A stretch of 43,547 nucleotides of DNA from a bacterium (lineage in GTDB: Bacteria; Cyanobacteriota; Sericytochromatia; S15B-MN24; VGJW01), in the NCBI GenBank assembly GCA_021781555.1, contig JAJXWQ010000024.1, positions 1 to 43,547 on the forward strand. The letters are read 5' to 3'. The position numbers and the translations under genes are program-made. Shown piece after piece: positions 1 to 7,380 of the stretch; positions within the stretch are counted from its first letter, which is position 1; every line of letters starts with the position of its first letter. The notes under the pieces are model-generated. The model did not search any database, was not told the DNA's origin, and saw only the letters and a list, made by a program, of their open reading frames with translations.

Positions 1-1
1 T

Positions 2-40
2 CGCTACGATCGCGACGGGCTGCCCCGCGACGACCGCTAA
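2..40 (+). CDS. C-terminal end of an unidentified gene (partial)
   Basis: Frame 2 from the window edge reads 12 sense codons (ending ...GLPRDDR) and stops at TAA, 38-40. Codon use (Arg/Asp with G/C third positions) looks like the coding sequence elsewhere in the window, and the repeats start about 20 bp after the stop, as they do behind other genes here. Too little is present to name it. Confidence 0.35.
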   Translation, partial: RYDRDGLPRDDR

Positions 41-60
41 AGCGGATCACCCCGAGGTGC

Positions 61-242
61 GATCGGGCCAAAAGGGTCAAACGGGCCCCGGCTCGAAAGG
101 ATCGGGCCAAAGGAGTCAAACGGGCCCCGGTTGCGCAGCGTAGCGACCGCGCAGAGGGACCCGTTCACACCCAACAAGAAACGGGCCCCGGTTGCGCAGC
201 GTAGCGACCGCGCAGAGGGACCCGTTCACACTGCAAAAGCTA
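61..242. repeat. Cluster of dispersed palindromic repeat (copies A)
   Basis: A truncated head unit (about 61-91) is followed by a fuller unit (about 95-170) and then a second copy of the 50-bp core. The cores at 120-169 and 181-230 look identical, period 61 bp. The core is a GC-rich palindrome with GGGCCCCGG on one side, GGGACCCGTT on the other, and a hairpin-forming centre. It is the same family as the elements at 332-434, 5403-5462, 15964-16071, 17822-17929, 32050-32157 and 38483-38561. The right end (tgcaaaag then CTA, 232-242) matches the right end of the full copies. It lies between a + strand gene end and the convergent small gene at 439-738. The rest of the gap (243-331) shows nothing recognisable. 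Confidence 0.75.
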
Positions 243-331
243 CCGGAGCCTTCGGCTGACAACCGGGAGATCCGCGGGAGATACCGTCCCATCTCCTTGC
301 CAGAGGCAGAGGTCCAATGGTCGGCGGGGTT

Positions 332-434
332 CTAAAGGTTTCGCCTGGGAAGGATCGGGTGTGGGGTGTCAAACGGGGCCTGGTTGCGCAGCGTAGCGAC
401 CGCGTAGAGGGACCCGTTCAAATTGAAAAAGGAA
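332..434. repeat. Dispersed palindromic repeat, degenerate copy B
   Basis: The core (about 370-420) has the family's GGTTGCGCAGCGTAGCGAC centre and GACCCGTTCAA right arm. A possible left boundary CTAA lies at 332-335. The right end (ttgaaaaagg) is diverged. It lies just downstream of the stop codon of the leftward gene at 439-738. Confidence 0.6.
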
Positions 435-438
435 TCGT

Positions 439-738
439 TCAGCTCAAGAGCGACGAAACCGTCGCCGGCGTGAGCTGGTGCGCCGCGAGTGCGACCGACG
501 GCCGGGTGGCGATCTGATTCCGGATCAAACCGGCAGCCCGGATCGCCGCTCCAGGATCGCCCAGCGGCGAACTGGCAGCCGCGGCCCGGTTCTGGTTCAA
601 GACCGCCGCGGAGGCCGTCTCGGCGGCGGAGCCGCCGGCGTCGGGGACGCCGGCTGGTTCCGCGCCCAGCCGGCTGGCGGGCGGGCGCTCGGAAGAATCC
701 TGGAAGGAAACGATCCGAGAATCGATGCGAAAGTTCAT
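439..738 (-). CDS. Small protein with flagellin-like C-terminal helix (99 aa)
   Basis: The ATG at 738 is preceded by a perfect AGGAGG (745-750) at a 6-nt spacing, which makes this short frame credible although a longer open frame runs through it. The N-terminus is MNFRIDSRIV. The middle (about residues 15-65) is Ala/Pro/Gly/Ser-rich and probably disordered. Residues about 65-98 form a predicted amphipathic helix whose pattern (RNQIATRPSVALAA, then ATVSSLL) follows the C-terminal D0 helix of flagellins (K-x-Q-I-L-x-Q-A-x-x-A-M-L-A-Q-A-N-Q ... V-L-S-L-L). That flagellin end packs in the filament core and binds the chaperone FliS; whether this protein does either is inference. There is no flagellar gene beside it. 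A TTGACA-like -35 (835-840, read leftward) lies upstream with no clear -10. Confidence 0.6.
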   Translation of the reverse strand: MNFRIDSRIVSFQDSSERPPASRLGAEPAGVPDAGGSAAETASAAVLNQNRAAAASSPLGDPGAAIRAAGLIRNQIATRPSVALAAHQLTPATVSSLLS

Positions 739-840
739 GGGGGGCCTCCTTGCTCGAGGAGCTTGCCGGATGGTGTCCGGGCAGGCTCCGCACGTGTCCT
801 TGTGAAAAGCAGGGGACCCGCGGAATCTCTCGATTGTCAA

Positions 841-876
841 AGGGCTCGTGCTCCTTGAATCGGCAGCACGAGCCCT
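841..876 (-). terminator. Hairpin downstream of PEP carboxykinase
   Basis: A perfect 12-bp stem (841-852 with 865-876, AGGGCTCGTGCT and its complement) with a 12-nt loop lies 29 bp beyond the stop of the leftward gene at 906-2756. Read leftward it is followed by TTGACA rather than a long T run, so as an intrinsic terminator it is only moderate. It also separates the PEPCK transcript from the small gene at 439-738. Confidence 0.6.
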
Positions 877-905
877 GGACTTTACCCTCGAACCCGGAGT
901 TTCCC

Positions 906-2756
906 TTACTCGGGAATGGCGGGGGCCTGGTGCCATACCTCGGGCGACCGCCAAAGCCGGGAGACCAGAAGCTGCCGCTCGCAGACCAGTTCCCGGGGCA
1001 GGCGATCGTCTAGCTGGAAGAAGAGCTCGTCCTGCAAGGCCGCCTCCTGGCGCCAGAGTTCCCGATCCACGGCCATCAGCTCGTCGAAGCGGACGAAAGG
1101 CATGTCGAGCCCCTCCCACTCGAGATCCTGATGGCGCGGCATCCAGCCCAGCGGGCTTTCGACGGCATAGCCGCGGCCGTGCACGCGCTCGACGATCCAC
1201 GCGAGCACCCGCATGTTGTCGCCGAAGCCCGGCCACAGGAAGTCGCCGTGGCCATCCTTGCGGAACCAGTTCACGTGGAAGATCCGGGGCGGGCTGAGCA
1301 CATCCCGACCGATCGACAGCCAGTGGTGGAAATAGTCGGCCATGTGATAGCCGCAGAAGGGCAGCATGGCCATGGGATCGCGGCGAATCGTCCCGATCGT
1401 CCCCGCGGCGGCCGCCGTGGTCTCCGAGCCCATGGTAGACGCCAGGTAGACGCCATGCGTCCAGCTGAAGGACTGGAACACCAGCGGAACCGCGGTCGAG
1501 CGCCGGCCGCCGAAGATGAACGCGCTGATGGGAACCCCTTGCGGATCCTCCCAGCGGGGATCGAGCACCGGGCACTGGCGGGTCGGCGCGGTGAAGCGGG
1601 CATTGGGATGCGCCGCCTTGCGGCCGCACCCCGGCGTCCACTCACGGCCCGTCCAGTCGATCAGGCGAGCGGGTTCGGTGTCCGTCATGCCTTCCCACCA
1701 GACGTCGCCGTCCGGCGTGAGCGCGACGTTGGTGAAGATCGTGTTGGCCCGGATCGAGGCCATGGCGTTGGGATTGGATTGCTCGGACGTCCCCGGGGCC
1801 ACGCCGAAGAACCCGTTCTCCGGGTTGATCGCATACAGGCGCCCGTCCATGCCGGGCTTGATCCACGCGATGTCGTCGCCGACGGTCGTGACCTTCCACC
1901 CGGCCATCGCAGGCGGGGGAATGAGCATGGCGAGGTTGGTCTTGCCGCAGGCACTGGGGAAGGCAGCTGCGACGTAGGTCTTTTGCCCCGCGGGCGACTC
2001 GACGCCGAGGATCAGCATGTGCTCGGCCATCCAGCCTTCATCGCGCCCCATCACCGATGCGATGCGCAAGGCGAAGCATTTCTTGCCCAGCAGGGCGTTG
2101 CCGCCGTAGCCGCTGCCGTACGACCAGATGGAGCGCTCCTCGGGAAAGTGGACGATGTACTTGTTCTGAGGATCGCACGGCCACGGAACATCCGCCTGCC
2201 CCGGGGCGAGCGGCATGCCGACCGAGTGCAGCGCCTCGACGAACTCGCCATCACCCAGAGCCTCGAGAACCGCGGTCCCGATGCGAGTCATGATCCGCAT
2301 GCTGACGACGACATAGGGTGAATCCGTGATCTCGATTCCGATCTGGCTGATGGGCGAGCCGATCGGGCCCATGCTGAACGGGATGACGTACATCGTGCGC
2401 CCGCTCATGGCCCCTTCGAAGAGGGAGGTCAGCGTCGCCTTCATCGCATCGGGCGCAACCCAGTTGTTGGACGGGCCGGCGTCCTCCCGGCGACGGCTGC
2501 AGATGAAGGTACGATCCTCGACGCGAGCCACGTCGCTGGCATCCGACCGGCACAGATAGCTGTTGGGGCGCTTTTTCGGATCGAGCCGGGTGAAGGTTCC
2601 CGAGTCGACCATCTGCTGGCAAAGCGCGTCGTACTCTTCCTGGGAGCCGTCGCACCAGTGAATCCGTTCCGGCGTGCAAAGGGCCGCAACCGACTCGACC
2701 CAGTCGACCAGCCGGTGGTTGGTGGTGGGGGGAGAAGCGGAAAGACCGACGGTCAC
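906..2756 (-). CDS. pckG: Phosphoenolpyruvate carboxykinase, GTP-dependent
   Basis: Converts oxaloacetate + GTP to phosphoenolpyruvate + GDP + CO2, the entry step of gluconeogenesis, in the cytoplasm. The 616-residue length is normal for the GTP (monomeric) family and too long for the ATP family. The family's P-loop [12 protein letters not shown] is at 266-277 with the reactive Cys at 270. The metal/nucleotide segment GDDIAWIK and the [13 protein letters not shown] block follow, and the conserved SMGPIGSP segment is at 128-135. The start is GTG at 2756 behind GAGGTGA; no upstream ATG fits better. The gene stands alone, with a 277-bp gap to the next leftward gene upstream (2757-3033, no other feature seen) and a hairpin downstream. 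Confidence 0.97.
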   Translation of the reverse strand: MTVGLSASPPTTNHRLVDWVESVAALCTPERIHWCDGSQEEYDALCQQMVDSGTFTRLDPKKRPNSYLCRSDASDVARVEDRTFICSRRREDAGPSNNWVAPDAMKATLTSLFEGAMSGRTMYVIPFSMGPIGSPISQIGIEITDSPYVVVSMRIMTRIGTAVLEALGDGEFVEALHSVGMPLAPGQADVPWPCDPQNKYIVHFPEERSIWSYGSGYGGNALLGKKCFALRIASVMGRDEGWMAEHMLILGVESPAGQKTYVAAAFPSACGKTNLAMLIPPPAMAGWKVTTVGDDIAWIKPGMDGRLYAINPENGFFGVAPGTSEQSNPNAMASIRANTIFTNVALTPDGDVWWEGMTDTEPARLIDWTGREWTPGCGRKAAHPNARFTAPTRQCPVLDPRWEDPQGVPISAFIFGGRRSTAVPLVFQSFSWTHGVYLASTMGSETTAAAAGTIGTIRRDPMAMLPFCGYHMADYFHHWLSIGRDVLSPPRIFHVNWFRKDGHGDFLWPGFGDNMRVLAWIVERVHGRGYAVESPLGWMPRHQDLEWEGLDMPFVRFDELMAVDRELWRQEAALQDELFFQLDDRLPRELVCERQLLVSRLWRSPEVWHQAPAIPE

Positions 2757-3033
2757 TAGTCACCTCGAAAACACAAAAAGGCCCGGACCAGGGCGCCAGG
2801 CGGGACAAACTCTCAGTTTAGCATGATCCAGCAGACACCCCGGTCGCTCGTGGTTCTGCGGGTCGCTTCCGACGGCTTGCGAGCTCACCGAGCTCGAACT
2901 TCCAGCCTCCAGATTCGCCAAGAAGAGCGCTCGAGGCTGGCGGTGTCCGGTCGGCTGCGGGTCCGCTCTCGCACCCGCAGGCGGCAGATCGTATTTTGAG
3001 CCCGCCGGCTGTTCCCCCCTGCATGATCGTGGC

Positions 3034-4353
3034 TCAGGAGGGGCGGTCTGCCGCTGCGAGGATGGCGTCAGGGGCGCTGGCAGAAACGGCTGGCGGCTCG
3101 AGGACGTCGGGAGGCGATAGCAAGGCCTTCAGCAGGAGACCGAAGATCACGAGGTTGGCCAGGCCAAGGATCCGGCCGATTCCGACCGCCGCCAGGACGG
3201 CTCCGAAGCGCAGATCCTGCGCGCCGTACATGTCGACGCAGCTGATCGCCGACAGCACCCAGTACCAGCGGCGAAGCCGCGGCCGGTAGGGGACGGCCAG
3301 GGCCAGCAGGGCGATCCCCGAGATGAAGTAGCGCTCGTGCATGCGGGTGGCCAGGAGAAAGAAGGCGCCGGCGCTTGCAGCCCACCCGAGGAACACCGTG
3401 CCGTCGTCTCGCCGCCGGTACAGCGCCCATGCCACCACCGCCTGCGCCATGGCAAGGAAAGCCAGGCCCCAACCCGCGAGCGTGACGCCGAGGACCCGCG
3501 TGGAATCCGCCGCGCTCGGGGCGAGGAGCCCCCAGAGGTTGAACGCCTTCATCGCGGCGAAGCGATAATCGTCGGCAGTGCCCCGCAGCAGGGCGAACAG
3601 GGCCACGAAGGGATGCCACGGCGGGCCGCCCGGCCAGAAGGGTCTGATGGCGACCCAGGCCACCAGCAAGCTGGTGGCGATCGCCAGCCACCACCGGGCG
3701 CCGTGCTTGCGGTACCAGTGCGAGGCCAGGCCCGCGGGCAGGACGAAGATTCCCTGCGGCTTGACGAGCACCCCCACGGTACCGGCCACCATTGCCAGCA
3801 CGAGCCGGCCCTCGATCGAGGCCCAGAGCACCAGGAGCGAGAAGGTCACGATGACGGTGTCGAGCTGGCCCCACCACGCCGAGTCGTAGAAGAAGAGGGG
3901 GTTGAAGAGATAGAGCGCGGCGGCCCGGTGCGCCTTGTGCCGGCCGAGGCGCGGCACGAGGATCCGCCAGATCAGCCAGCCGTTGAGAACATCTGCGAGC
4001 GAAGCCGGAATCTTCATCCAGAAGTTCAGCGGGGAGACCGCCATGACCTGGTCCAGGCCCCATCTCACGATGCCCGGGTCGACCAGGTGGTACAGCCAGG
4101 CCCAGAATCCCAGCACGTACAGGTAGAGCGGCGGGTAGTCGCAGTGAACGAGCTGCGGGCTGGAATAGAAGCGCCCCGCACCGTACCGCACCAGCTGGAT
4201 TCCCCAGGCCTTGAAGCACCCCTGGTCCCACAGGTGCCCGCCCGGGATCGCGGCGATCAAGAGGCGCAGCACGAGCGCCAGGACCAGGGTCCGGGCGAGG
4301 GCGCGAGGGCGATCGGATGGCAATGGCGCTGCCGAAACCGCTCTACGCGGCAC
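3034..4353 (-). CDS. GT-C fold glycosyltransferase-like integral membrane protein
   Basis: 439 residues with about ten hydrophobic segments. Early motifs are typical of polyprenyl-phosphate-sugar-dependent mannosyl/glucosyltransferases (GT39/GT87/DUF2029-like): WDQGCFKAWG with an acidic residue in the first loop, then DYPPLYLY (about 93-100), then SAWWGQLDT and KPQG. Later MHERYF resembles the conserved loop of the same families. By family it would move a sugar from a lipid carrier to a glycan, protein or lipid on the outer side of the cytoplasmic membrane; the acceptor cannot be told. Its start codon overlaps the end of the universal stress protein gene by 11 bp, so the two are co-transcribed. 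Confidence 0.75.
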   Translation of the reverse strand: MPRRAVSAAPLPSDRPRALARTLVLALVLRLLIAAIPGGHLWDQGCFKAWGIQLVRYGAGRFYSSPQLVHCDYPPLYLYVLGFWAWLYHLVDPGIVRWGLDQVMAVSPLNFWMKIPASLADVLNGWLIWRILVPRLGRHKAHRAAALYLFNPLFFYDSAWWGQLDTVIVTFSLLVLWASIEGRLVLAMVAGTVGVLVKPQGIFVLPAGLASHWYRKHGARWWLAIATSLLVAWVAIRPFWPGGPPWHPFVALFALLRGTADDYRFAAMKAFNLWGLLAPSAADSTRVLGVTLAGWGLAFLAMAQAVVAWALYRRRDDGTVFLGWAASAGAFFLLATRMHERYFISGIALLALAVPYRPRLRRWYWVLSAISCVDMYGAQDLRFGAVLAAVGIGRILGLANLVIFGLLLKALLSPPDVLEPPAVSASAPDAILAAADRPS

Positions 4354-5245
4354 CGGGCTTCTTTCTCGCGACCAGAACCGATCCCTCGCAGTGCTGGACC
4401 ACGCGTGCGGACACGCTGCCCAGCACGAACCTTCCGATGCCCGATCGCCCGTGCGATCCGACCACCACCAGGTCCGGCCGCTGCTCGCCGGCAGTCTTCA
4501 CGATGAGGTCCGCGGGATCGCCTGAAACCGCCAAGGTTTTCACCGCGAATCCCTGCCCGGACAGGATCCTGGATCCACGCGACAGAAATTCCTCGTGGGT
4601 CGCCGCGATGGCCTCGGCCAGCCGCTCCTCCTGCAGCTGGTGGCCGCCGGGGAAGAGCGGCGTCGGGATCCACGGGACCGGGGGCTGCACGGTCAAGAGC
4701 AGGACCTCGCATCGCCGTGCCGGCAGCAGGGTGCCGAGGAGCTCCAGGGCATTCTCGGCGGACGGCGATCCGTCGGTGGCGGCGAGGATGCGGACAACCT
4801 CCGTTGCCCCGGCTGACGCGGGCGGCCGCACGATCACGACCGATCGGTCCGCGCTCTCGAGAACCTTGGCGGACACGCTCCCCAGGAAAAAGCGCGTGAA
4901 ACCGGTGTACCCGTGCGCCCCTACCTCGATGAGGTCCACGTCCCGCGAGCGCGCCGCCTGGAGAATGCCCTCGGCGGGGAAACCGCTACCGGTCAGCTCC
5001 TTGACCGAAAATCCCTCGGCCTCCAGGATCACGCGGCCGTCGACCACGTGCTGCCGGCTGGTGGCCGTGAACTCGTCGAGCTGCAGCTGGTCAGGATACA
5101 GATAGTCGTAGCTATGGAAGAGGAACGACGTGTCAGTGACCGACACCAGGTATACCTGGCTGGAGCCCGGGTCCAGGATCCGTTTCAGGTGCCGCAGGGC
5201 AGCGACAGACGGCTCCGACCCATCGGTCGTGGCCAGCACCTTCAT
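4343..5245 (-). CDS. Tandem universal stress protein (two UspA domains)
   Basis: 300 residues forming two UspA domains (about 1-148 and 152-298). Each ends in the ATP-binding signature G-x2-G-x9-GS: GAHGYTGFTRFFLGS in the first and GSHGRSGIGRFVLGS in the second. Each domain starts with the usual beta strand (KVLATTDGS, VRILAATDGS). ATP-binding Usp proteins act in the cytoplasm under starvation, redox or energy stress. The ATG at 5245 is chosen because GGAGG sits 8 nt upstream; an in-frame ATG at 5269 has a poorer site and would add eight residues. It heads a two-gene leftward unit with the glycosyltransferase and is divergent from hypA. Confidence 0.9.
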   Translation of the reverse strand: MKVLATTDGSEPSVAALRHLKRILDPGSSQVYLVSVTDTSFLFHSYDYLYPDQLQLDEFTATSRQHVVDGRVILEAEGFSVKELTGSGFPAEGILQAARSRDVDLIEVGAHGYTGFTRFFLGSVSAKVLESADRSVVIVRPPASAGATEVVRILAATDGSPSAENALELLGTLLPARRCEVLLLTVQPPVPWIPTPLFPGGHQLQEERLAEAIAATHEEFLSRGSRILSGQGFAVKTLAVSGDPADLIVKTAGEQRPDLVVVGSHGRSGIGRFVLGSVSARVVQHCEGSVLVARKKPGAA

Positions 5246-5402
5246 ACTCGCGTCCTCCACTTCGATCATGGCCCCGACGGCTACCCGGGCCCACCGAAGA
5301 TCCTACGACTCCTCGGTGGCTGCCGACCATAGGCAAGCTGATCCGGCGCCCTGGACCCGCGAGGCAACCTGGCGCTCGATTCCCCGCACGATCTGACGGA
5401 AG

Positions 5403-5462
5403 TCAGGGTGCTCCGGGTTTGAATGGATCGAGCCGAGGGACCCGTTCAAGCTACAAAAGCTA
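5403..5462. repeat. Dispersed palindromic repeat, core-deleted copy C
   Basis: Both ends of the family are present: left ...GGTGCTCCGGGTTTGAATGGATCGAGCC and right CCCGTTCAAG-ctacaaaag-CTA. The 50-bp palindromic core between them is missing, apparently deleted between short GAGG-type repeats. It lies in the divergent gap between the Usp gene and hypA. Its right edge runs into TATAAT. Confidence 0.7.
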
Positions 5463-5466
5463 TAAT
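5461..5466 (+). promoter_or_regulatory. Candidate -10 box upstream of hypA
   Basis: A perfect TATAAT lies 38 bp upstream of the hypA ATG, partly formed by the CTA that ends repeat copy C. No good -35 is seen at 16-18 bp (the hexamer there resembles GACCCG), so it may be activator-dependent or fortuitous. Confidence 0.35.
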
Positions 5467-5504
5467 TCCCTGGCCTCCCGACACGCCTGGAAGTCCGGGG
5501 TCCG

Positions 5505-5837
5505 ATGCACGAGCTTTCGATCGCACAGGAGATCATGCGCATGGTCTTCGAGAACGCCGGCGCGGCCAGGGTCGTGCGGATCGGGATCGACATCGGCGAC
5601 CTTACCGGATTCGAGCCGGACGCGCTGGCATTTTGCCTCGAGGCACTGATCGACCCTACGACGGCGGCAGGGGCGACCATCGACCTCGTCCGGATTCCCG
5701 GGAGCGGCTTCTGCCACACCTGCACCCGCGAGGTCGCTCTGGCCAGGCGCTACGACGCCTGTCCGGAGTGCGGCGGGCTCGACATCGATCTGCGCGGGGG
5801 ACGCGAACTGCGGTTGCGAGAACTGGAGGTTGAGTGA
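5505..5837 (+). CDS. hypA: Hydrogenase nickel-insertion accessory protein HypA
   Basis: 110 residues, normal for HypA. It starts with the invariant MHELSI, whose N-terminal amine and His2 bind Ni. Two zinc CxxC pairs follow: CHTC (about 71-74) and CPEC (about 86-89). HypA and HypB together deliver nickel to the hydrogenase large-subunit precursor. The stop lies 1 bp before the hypB ATG. The other Hyp proteins (HypC, D, E, F) that make and insert the Fe(CN)2CO group are not encoded in this window. Confidence 0.97.
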   Translation: MHELSIAQEIMRMVFENAGAARVVRIGIDIGDLTGFEPDALAFCLEALIDPTTAAGATIDLVRIPGSGFCHTCTREVALARRYDACPECGGLDIDLRGGRELRLRELEVE

Positions 5838-5838
5838 G

Positions 5839-6678
5839 ATGTGCACGACATGCGGTTGCGGGGGCTCGTCGGACGATGACCGGGCGGATCCCGGTCATGA
5901 CGCTCACCACGCCCACGGCGAGGAGCACGACGCTAGCCATCCGCATGACCACGGACACACCCACGACCATGCGACAGACCCCGACCCCGAGAGTGCCGCG
6001 GCTCGACGTCGCCTGATCCAGGTCGAGCAAGACGTCCTGGGCCGCAACAACGGAATCGCGGCCCTGAACCGCCAGGACTTCTCGCGCCGGGGCATCGTCG
6101 CCCTGAACTTCGTGTCGAGCCCTGGATCCGGCAAGACCACCCTGCTTTGCAAGACGATCGAGGCCCTCAAGGCCGACGCCCCGATCACGGTCATAGAGGG
6201 CGACCAGCGGACCTCGTACGACGCCGAGCGCATCCGCTCGACGGGCATCCCGGCCTTCCAGGTCAACACGGGCAAGGCCTGCCATCTCGATGCCGCGATG
6301 GTCCGGCACGCGATCGACCACCTCGGCCCGACCCAAGGATCGTTCCTCTTCATCGAAAACGTCGGCAACCTGGTCTGCCCCGCGGAGTTCGACCTGGGGG
6401 AGCAGGCGAGGATCGTCATCCTTTCGGTCACCGAGGGAGACGACAAGCCTCTGAAGTACGCCCCGATCTTCGCAGCATCCGACGTGCTGATCCTGAACAA
6501 GATCGACCTCGCTCCGTACGTCGACTTCGATATTCCACGCTGCATCGCATACGCTCGGGAACTTCGTCCCGATATCGAGGTCTTCAAGCTGTCTTCCCGC
6601 ACGGGCGCGGGCCTCGAGAACTGGATCGCCTGGCTGCGGGCGAGAGTGGTTCGACAGGAGGCCCCTGCGACCCGCTGA
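5839..6678 (+). CDS. hypB: Hydrogenase nickel-insertion GTPase HypB
   Basis: 279 residues. The N-terminus MCTTCGCG is the high-affinity Ni site (CxxCGC). A His/Asp-rich stretch follows (about residues 20-50: repeated HDH, HAH), a nickel store found in some HypB proteins. The SIMIBI-class GTPase domain has P-loop SSPGSGKTT, the switch region EGDQRTSYDAERI, IENVGNLVCPAEFD with the metal-binding Cys, and the guanine-specificity motif LNKIDL. The ATG at 5839 lies 9 nt after GGAGG and 1 bp after the hypA stop; a TTG at 5830 is possible but less well placed. Confidence 0.96.
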   Translation: MCTTCGCGGSSDDDRADPGHDAHHAHGEEHDASHPHDHGHTHDHATDPDPESAAARRRLIQVEQDVLGRNNGIAALNRQDFSRRGIVALNFVSSPGSGKTTLLCKTIEALKADAPITVIEGDQRTSYDAERIRSTGIPAFQVNTGKACHLDAAMVRHAIDHLGPTQGSFLFIENVGNLVCPAEFDLGEQARIVILSVTEGDDKPLKYAPIFAASDVLILNKIDLAPYVDFDIPRCIAYARELRPDIEVFKLSSRTGAGLENWIAWLRARVVRQEAPATR

Positions 6679-6721
6679 AAGCGATCTGAAACCCCAGAAA
6701 TGAACCAGAAACCCGGCAGTC

Positions 6722-6804
6722 CTGAAAAAAATCAGCCGAACTTTGCAGCCTGATGCAAAATTTCCAGCGTTTCTGCGCAGTGAACGCCGATTCGGATGTA
6801 TGAT
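6722..6804 (+). promoter_or_regulatory. Candidate promoter/operator of the hydrogenase structural operon
   Basis: The 186-bp gap between hypB and the first V4R gene is A/T-richer than its surroundings. It holds a perfect 6-6-6 inverted repeat TTTGCA-N6-TGCAAA (6742-6759), a smaller one CTGA-N6-TCAG (6722-6735), and a TATGAT-like -10 (6799-6804) without a good -35. An inverted repeat 40 bp upstream of a -10 lacking a -35 is the layout expected of an activator site; the regulator is unknown. Confidence 0.35.
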
Positions 6805-6864
6805 GGCTCCCGGCAGCTCCTTGCCTGACTTGACGCTGCCGCAGTGGCACGAAAGGGCTGGGTT

Positions 6865-7380
6865 ATGCCGGAGCTAGCCGCAGAGCGTGCGGCCCTGCAA
6901 GAGTCCATGACGTTTCTCGGCGCCATCGCAGGCGGGCTCGAGCAAGCCCTCGGCGAGTCGGCAAACGATATCTCCTACCTCGCCGGCAAACGTCTGGGCA
7001 TCAAGCTTTCCGCCGACGCGCCCCGCGCCGCCGACCTCGAATCTGCCCTGGAGACCGTCCGCCAGTTGCTCGTCGACAACGGTTGCCTGTGGCACTTCGA
7101 GACCTTCAAGCCCCACGATCGGGTCGATCTCGTCGAGGTCACGGACGCCGGTGAGAATATCTTGCTCGTCTTCCGCGATTGCATGATCCGGCAGTCGCTG
7201 TTCCGGTTCGGCCACCCGCAAAAGGGCTCGCTTTGCCGCCTGATGTACGGCTTCTTCGCCGGAGCCCTGTACAACATCCTGGGCGAGGATTCGACCCTGG
7301 ACATCATCCACGCCGGAGAGAACGCCTGCCTCAAGCAGCTCACCATCCACCGGACCTGCCGCCAGGAACTCGCCTCTTGA
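6865..7380 (+). CDS. V4R-like small-molecule-binding domain protein (first copy)
   Basis: 171 residues. The C-terminal half (about 95-162) has the V4R (4-vinyl reductase) pattern. A strand is followed by FRDCMIR (103-109), then GSLCRLMYGFFAGALYNILG (121-140, a helix like the 'G..aG.l..ilG' helix of the family), then the final strand with GENACLKQL. V4R domains are known as ligand-binding or regulatory modules; the ligand here is unknown. It shares three Cys positions (106, 124, 155) with the second copy at 9995-10453, so the two are paralogues. The ATG at 6865 has AAAGGG 7 nt upstream; a GTG at 6844 is an alternative. It heads the hydrogenase structural operon and its stop overlaps the TTG start of the small subunit (TTGA). 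Confidence 0.65.
   Translation: MPELAAERAALQESMTFLGAIAGGLEQALGESANDISYLAGKRLGIKLSADAPRAADLESALETVRQLLVDNGCLWHFETFKPHDRVDLVEVTDAGENILLVFRDCMIRQSLFRFGHPQKGSLCRLMYGFFAGALYNILGEDSTLDIIHAGENACLKQLTIHRTCRQELAS

Noticed and set aside
61-242. Possible CRISPR array
   Set aside because: Only two or three units with a GC-rich palindrome, no uniform spacers, no cas genes, and the same units occur singly elsewhere.
439-1641. 400-codon frame containing the small flagellin-like protein
   Set aside because: The upstream part is antisense-strand shadow overlapping PEPCK on the same strand in another frame; only the last 99 codons have a ribosome site and sensible composition.
1131-2321. Long open frame antisense to the PEP carboxykinase gene
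   Set aside because: High G+C keeps the antisense frame open; composition (Arg/Gly/His/Ala-rich, no motifs) is that of a shadow, and the PEPCK frame is certain.
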